Shown one piece after another: positions 34,403 through 38,086 of a stretch of DNA of 38,086 nucleotides. Source of the stretch: an uncultured Bacteroidales bacterium (lineage in GTDB: Bacteria; Bacteroidota; Bacteroidia; Bacteroidales; P3). The notes beneath the pieces were generated by a model. It had not been told where the DNA came from. It saw nothing but the letters and a program-made list of their open reading frames with translations, and did no database searches. Made by a program: the position numbers and the translations under genes. Location of the stretch: NCBI GenBank assembly GCA_937901525.1, contig CALDHX010000079.1, positions 1 to 38,086 on the forward strand, written 5' to 3'. The stretch's first letter is position 1. Every line of letters starts with the position of its first letter.

Positions 34403-36442
34403 ATGAAAAAAACATTCAAAGCCTTACTACTATCACTACTATGTGTATTTGTAAGCTGCAAATCAACAGACAATGACGCTAAAAAGTTCATTTCTGACGA
34501 TACAATTAAGCAAACAATAGAAGAAGTAAAGAAACTTGCTCCTAAATGTGATGTAAAACTATTGGAAAAAGGAGTAAATCAAGCCGCAGCATTATGGAAA
34601 ATGGAAGACGGCACACAAGAAGAGTTCAAAACCTTGATTGTAAAGAACTATGCAAAGACTCCTGAGGAAAAAGAATACCTTTTCTCACGCATTTGTTACA
34701 TTATGGAAAGACTTTATGGAACATCTAATCAATTAACAGTAGAATTGCAAAAGCCGTTGCACCTTGCAGGTCCAGACCCAATAGAAGTAGATTACCTTAT
34801 GGGCTCTTACACTCCATTTTCTCACCTTAGCGATGACCTTTTTGAGAATAAATTTGCCTTTATAACAATTGCAAACTTCCCTAACTACACTTTGGAAGAG
34901 AAAAACACTCTTGGTAAAACATGGAGCAGACTACAATGGGCTTATGCAAGACTTGGCGATGTATTTACAAACAGAGTACCTGCCGAACTAACAGCAGAAA
35001 AAAATATTGCAAGTGGAAACGGCGAAAACTACATAGCTCAGTACAATATAATGATGGAACACCTTTTAAATGAAAAGGGTGAAAAACTTTTCCCTGAGGA
35101 TATGGTATTGCTTTCTCACTGGAATTTGCGTGATGAAATAAAATCAAACTACGCAAACATACCTAACGCACACGAAAAGCAAGAAATGATTTACAAAGTA
35201 ATGGAAAGAATCGTAGATCAAACCATTCCACTTGAAGTAATCAACAATGCAACTTACGATTGGGACCCTTACACAAATAAAACCTACAAAGACGGAAAAG
35301 AAGTAGCCCTTGAAGCAGAAGGAACAAGACGTTATCAACACATATTAGACGCTTACAAAGTAGAAAAGAAGATTGACCCTTATACTCCTTCACTTCCAAC
35401 AGGTATTCAACGCAACTTTGAAGGAGGAATGGAAATGTCTGTTGAACAACTAAAAGAACTATTTATTCATCTTGTATCCTCAGAGCAAGTAAAACAAGTA
35501 GGAGAACTTATAAAGAGCCGTTTAGGAAGAGAACTTCGTCCATACGATATTTGGTACGATGGATTCAAGAGCCGTTCCACACTTTCAGAAGATATGCTTA
35601 CTGCAAAAACACAAGCAATGTATCCAAACGCAGAAGCATTTGAAAAAGATATGCCAAGAATGCTTGAAGCCTTAGGATTTAGCAAAGAAGACGCAAACTA
35701 TCTTGCAGAAAGAATAGTTGTAGAAGGTGCAAGAGGCTCAGGACACGCTTGGGGAGCACAAGGAAAATGGGAACCAGCACGCCTACGCACAAGAATAAGC
35801 GGAGCAGGTATGGATTACAAAGGATATAACATAGCCGTACACGAATTTGGTCATAACGTAGAACAAACACTCGACCTTTACAAAATAGATTACTACACAT
35901 TAAACGGCGTACCTAACACAGGATTTACAGAAGCTCTTGCCTTCATCTTCCAAAAAAGAGACTTAGACCTTCTTGGCTTTAAATCAGAACGCAACGACAA
36001 CACAACACTTGATATTTTCTGGGGATTATACGAAATAATGGGTGTTGCACTTGTAGATATGGAAGTTTGGCAATGGCTATACGACAATCCAGAAGCAACA
36101 GCCGAAGACTTAAAAAATGCAACCTTAAAAATAGCAAAAGAAACTTGGAACAAATATTACTACCCTGTGCTTGGAACAAAAGATTCTCCACTTCTTGCAA
36201 TCTATTCTCACATGGTAAACTCACCAATGTATCTACCAAACTATCCATTAGGCCACATAATAGAATATCAACTTGAAAGCCACTTTGCAAAATTCACAAA
36301 CAAACAAGAATTTGCAAACGAAATCAAGAGAATCTACACCTTAGGCCGCCTAACCCCACAACTATGGATGCAACAAGCCGTAGGAGAAAACATAAGCACA
36401 CAACCAATACTTGATGAGATAAGCAAAATAATGAGCAAGTAA
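34403..36442 (+). CDS. Gluzincin zinc-metallopeptidase lipoprotein (M3-like)
   Basis: The 679-residue product begins with a lipoprotein signal (MKKTFKALLLSLLCVFVSC, Cys19). It carries a zinc site HEFGH (480-484) with a further glutamate E510 in NTGFTEALAF, 26 residues on, as in gluzincins. The C-terminal NSPMYLPNYPLGHIIEYQLESHF recalls the M3 oligopeptidase substrate region, so an M3-like peptidase is the best guess, but the sequence is not a typical M3 and M49 is excluded (HELLGH and EExxAD absent). It would be anchored in the envelope and cut peptides. It is last in the operon, before a strong terminator. RGSGHAWGAQGKWE (about 440-455) is another conserved-looking block of unknown role. Confidence 0.8.
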   Translation: MKKTFKALLLSLLCVFVSCKSTDNDAKKFISDDTIKQTIEEVKKLAPKCDVKLLEKGVNQAAALWKMEDGTQEEFKTLIVKNYAKTPEEKEYLFSRICYIMERLYGTSNQLTVELQKPLHLAGPDPIEVDYLMGSYTPFSHLSDDLFENKFAFITIANFPNYTLEEKNTLGKTWSRLQWAYARLGDVFTNRVPAELTAEKNIASGNGENYIAQYNIMMEHLLNEKGEKLFPEDMVLLSHWNLRDEIKSNYANIPNAHEKQEMIYKVMERIVDQTIPLEVINNATYDWDPYTNKTYKDGKEVALEAEGTRRYQHILDAYKVEKKIDPYTPSLPTGIQRNFEGGMEMSVEQLKELFIHLVSSEQVKQVGELIKSRLGRELRPYDIWYDGFKSRSTLSEDMLTAKTQAMYPNAEAFEKDMPRMLEALGFSKEDANYLAERIVVEGARGSGHAWGAQGKWEPARLRTRISGAGMDYKGYNIAVHEFGHNVEQTLDLYKIDYYTLNGVPNTGFTEALAFIFQKRDLDLLGFKSERNDNTTLDIFWGLYEIMGVALVDMEVWQWLYDNPEATAEDLKNATLKIAKETWNKYYYPVLGTKDSPLLAIYSHMVNSPMYLPNYPLGHIIEYQLESHFAKFTNKQEFANEIKRIYTLGRLTPQLWMQQAVGENISTQPILDEISKIMSK

Positions 36443-36444
36443 AG

Positions 36445-36478
36445 AAAAAAGGAGGACTTTATTAGTCCTCCTTTTTTT
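36445..36478. terminator. Bidirectional terminator between convergent genes
   Basis: GGAGGACT (36451-36458) faces AGTCCTCC (36464-36471) with a 5-nt loop, flanked by six As and seven Ts, so it can stop transcription from both sides. It begins right after the metallopeptidase stop and touches the end of the ATPase gene. Confidence 0.92.
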
Positions 36479-37607
36479 ATTTCCCTAATTCCCTTTTCAG
36501 CCACACGCTCATAATTGGGTCTGGTATTATTATCTTTCTTTTTTCTATTTCAATTAGTTCTTTTTTCTCCAAAGCACGTTTTACAATACTTATATTTGCA
36601 GAAGTGCCAAGCTGATATTTATTAAGAATTTCTTGTTTCGTGAATTCACTATGCACTCCGTCAAGAACGGCACGAAGGAAATTCATTTGATATGTTGTTA
36701 AACTCTCGGTTTGTTTTTCAAAAAGTGGAGTATTTTGGTCAATAATATCTTGATATGCTGATTCAAAATCTTTTTCTGTGGCAATTTTATCTGTATGTAT
36801 CCAAACTAACCATGCCAATTGTTGAACATACGAAGAATGATTATCAACAGCCTGAGATATTCTTTCGGCTAATTGTTCCGATATTTGTTTTCCCGTAACC
36901 GAAAAGCGATTGCAAATATATTCTACCCAATCTTGCGTTCCTATCTTCTGTAAATAAATCGCATCACCAAACTTATAAAAAGGGTAACTCTTGTTTTCAA
37001 ACAACTCATTCATTAAATGCTTTTTGCTTCCACACAAACAATAAGACACATTCTTTTGTAACTGCCACACAGTGCGTAATCGCTTTTGAAAAGTCTTGGA
37101 ATCGCTAAATTCTGCTATTTGTTGAAATTCATCAATACAAATTACAATACTACAATTCTTTTTTTGAGCAATTTTTTCCGGCAGTTGCAAAATTTCATCT
37201 ATGTCCTCGCTCTTTGGATTCATTTCAAGCGATATAGAAAAGTCTGTCATAGGATCCGGACCTATTGAAATTTTAGGCGTAATCCTTGAAAGAAAAAGTT
37301 TTGCATTATCTAACCATTCTTCAAACTTAGAAGAAGTTTGTTTAATAATTGCTGTAGCGAAAGCATTGTAAAACTCCTTATCACTACGACAAGAAAATAT
37401 ATCAAGATATACTATTTTCAATTTATCGGATTGTGCTAATCGACACACCTTTTGCACCAAAGAGGTTTTTCCCCAACGGCGAGGAGAAATCAAAACGGTG
37501 TTTACACCATGTTGAAAGTTCAATAGCAAACGCTCAGTCTCCTTTTTCCTATCAGTAAAATTATCTCCCGAAGTAGCAATTCCAAATATAAACGGCTTAT
37601 TTTCCAT
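36477..37607 (-). CDS. AAA-type P-loop ATPase with C-terminal winged helix
   Basis: The 376-residue protein starts FIFGIATSGDNFTDRKKE and has the P-loop SPRRWGKTSLV (41-51), Walker B IVICIDEFQQI and a C-terminal winged-helix domain (QEILNKYQLGTSANISIVKRALEKKELIE, IPDPIMSVWLKREL). This layout is that of the archaeal-type ATPases common in multiple copies in Bacteroidota; their task is unknown and partners are not visible here. I start it at 37607 rather than 37664, because the longer form would cover the -7 box and part of the upstream repeat array. It stands alone. Confidence 0.85.
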   Translation of the reverse strand: MENKPFIFGIATSGDNFTDRKKETERLLLNFQHGVNTVLISPRRWGKTSLVQKVCRLAQSDKLKIVYLDIFSCRSDKEFYNAFATAIIKQTSSKFEEWLDNAKLFLSRITPKISIGPDPMTDFSISLEMNPKSEDIDEILQLPEKIAQKKNCSIVICIDEFQQIAEFSDSKTFQKRLRTVWQLQKNVSYCLCGSKKHLMNELFENKSYPFYKFGDAIYLQKIGTQDWVEYICNRFSVTGKQISEQLAERISQAVDNHSSYVQQLAWLVWIHTDKIATEKDFESAYQDIIDQNTPLFEKQTESLTTYQMNFLRAVLDGVHSEFTKQEILNKYQLGTSANISIVKRALEKKELIEIEKRKIIIPDPIMSVWLKRELGK

Positions 37608-37633
37608 ATTCCTTAAATGATTTATTTCACTTG

Positions 37634-37665
37634 CAAAAATATATAATAATTTTATTACTAACAAC
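37634..37665 (-). promoter_or_regulatory. Promoter of the ATPase gene
   Basis: On the minus strand GTTG (37665-37662), a 20-bp spacer and TATTTTTG (37641-37634) lie 26 bp before the start codon. The -33 falls inside the second unit of the 15-bp dyad array, at the one base where that unit differs from the others. Confidence 0.5.
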
Positions 37666-37703
37666 TTTATTACTAATAAGTTTATTACTAATAAAGTTAT
37701 TAC
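37644..37703 (-). repeat. Four 15-bp variable-core dyads over the ATPase promoter (array E)
   Basis: On the plus strand four contiguous 15-bp units read TAATAA-TT-TTATTAC, TAACAA-CT-TTATTAC, TAATAA-GT-TTATTAC and TAATAA-AG-TTATTAC. Arms are constant and palindromic; the 2-bp centre differs in every copy. The array covers the spacer and -33 region of the ATPase promoter, so it could be an operator. Confidence 0.82.
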
Positions 37704-37796
37704 AAAAATAAAGACTTAAATTACAAGGTTTTAGAAAAGATTTTTTTAGATATTTAAGCAACAAAAACAAAGCATTTTTTTGTAAAATTTTTCTTT

Positions 37797-37917
37797 GATT
37801 TTTTATTTTTTTTCTTTGATTTATTTCTCTACCTCTTTAAAGTAATACTTCTACCTTCAAGAAGTAGAAGTATTATAACGCTGTTGTAATAGTTTAAAAG
37901 CTTATTAACGGGATTTT
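37797..37917 (+). repeat. 22-bp dyad array D with T-rich leader
   Basis: The leader (37797-37838, containing CTTTGATTTATTT and ending TACCTCTTT) matches array A's leader except for one T indel and two substitutions. Units follow at 37830, 37852, 37874 and 37896. The first three have 15-bp dyad cores TACCTCTTTAAAGTA, TACCTTCAAGAAGTA and TATAACGCTGTTGTA; the fourth is degenerate. Unit 3 matches unit 1 of array B at 15 of 22 positions. The array ends 22 bp before the -33 element of the lipoprotein promoter. Confidence 0.85.
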
Positions 37918-37939
37918 AAAGAAAGATTAGTGCTATAAA

Positions 37940-37970
37940 TTTGTTAAATTGAAATTAAATTGTAGATTTG
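37940..37970 (+). promoter_or_regulatory. Promoter of the lipoprotein gene at 38013
   Basis: TTTG (37940-37943), a 19-bp spacer and TAGATTTG (37963-37970) are a full match to the Bacteroidota promoter consensus, 42 bp before the start codon. Confidence 0.7.
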
Positions 37971-38012
37971 CAAGTACAAAACAAATAAATTTAATCACAA
38001 AACTTGTTAAAA

Positions 38013-38086
38013 ATGAGAAGTAGTATATTTTTTTTGCTATCTATAGCATTGTTTAGCCTTACATCTTGCGAGGAAAAAGAAGATGT
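38013..38086 (+). CDS. N-terminus of a lipoprotein (truncated by window end)
   Basis: Only 24 complete codons are visible. They encode a lipoprotein signal MRSSIFFLLSIALFSLTSC followed by EEKEDV. The cysteine after LTS fits a lipobox. The acidic residues just after it resemble the surface-export signals of Bacteroidota lipoproteins, so surface exposure is possible. The rest of the protein is unknown. A consensus promoter and array D lie directly upstream. Confidence 0.75.
   Translation, partial: MRSSIFFLLSIALFSLTSCEEKED

Larger units (their letters stand above)
37608..38012. other. 405-bp divergent intergenic region
   Basis: No gene is seen. From left to right it contains the ATPase promoter overlapped by a 15-bp dyad array (37644-37703), T-rich sequence, the 22-bp array D with leader (37797-37917) and the promoter of the lipoprotein gene (37940-37970). 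Confidence 0.7.

Noticed and set aside
34403..36442. Dipeptidyl-peptidase III (M49) identity
   Set aside because: M49 requires HExxGH and EExR/KxD motifs; here the site is HEFGH with TEALAF.

Overview
The window looks like chromosome from a low-GC member of the Bacteroidota, probably the order Bacteroidales. This rests on four things. It carries sprA (type IX secretion translocon) directly behind ruvA. It has a secreted protein with the gliding-motility/CHU C-terminal sorting domain. It has an S46 dipeptidyl-peptidase 7. Many upstream regions carry the Bacteroidota promoter pattern (TTTG, about 19-21 bp, TAnnTTTG) and lack clear Shine-Dalgarno sequences. No database search was possible, so family calls come from motifs and overall resemblance.

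Layout. 1-2375 (minus) is the 5' part of a BspA-like leucine-rich-repeat surface protein with 69-bp DNA repeats. 2376-3161 is a long non-coding stretch with its promoter, a structured 5' leader and a 22-bp repeat array. A RhuM-family gene and a TM2-domain gene diverge at 4158-4298. 12443 down to 4997 (minus) is a tight seven-gene run: deoxynucleoside kinase, kdsB, an HU-like/SPOR membrane protein, an M16 peptidase, DPP7, an FKBP isomerase and a phosphopantetheinyl transferase. 16542-12538 is sbcD-sbcC. 19513-16635 is a type IX secretion cargo plus a TPR protein. 22899-19618 is mfd. 23111-24396 (plus) is an LD-carboxypeptidase with yraN, convergent with panB. 25330-33089 is ruvA-sprA, followed by two tandem beta-barrel-like paralogues and a zinc-metallopeptidase lipoprotein (33144-36442). 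36477-37607 (minus) is an AAA-type ATPase, and a new lipoprotein gene starts at 38013.

The genes are mostly housekeeping: DNA repair (mfd, sbcCD, ruvA), envelope (kdsB, LD-carboxypeptidase, SPOR), and protein secretion and peptide use (sprA, the CHU_C cargo, DPP7, M16, the gluzincin). The part least explained by known features is between genes. Four intergenic arrays (2781-2897, 4853-4940, 22915-23054, 37797-37917) share one plan: a T-rich leader, then four units of exactly 22 bp, most built as a 15-bp dyad (arms TACnn/nnGTA or a co-varying version) plus a 7-bp linker. The leaders of the first and last arrays are nearly identical over about 43 bp although they lie 35 kb apart. Three of the four point toward the promoter of the next gene. 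A separate 15-bp variable-core dyad array overlaps the ATPase promoter. A 119-bp imperfect palindrome with two terminator-like hairpins sits in the leader of the LRR gene. These are the best candidates for something not yet described.
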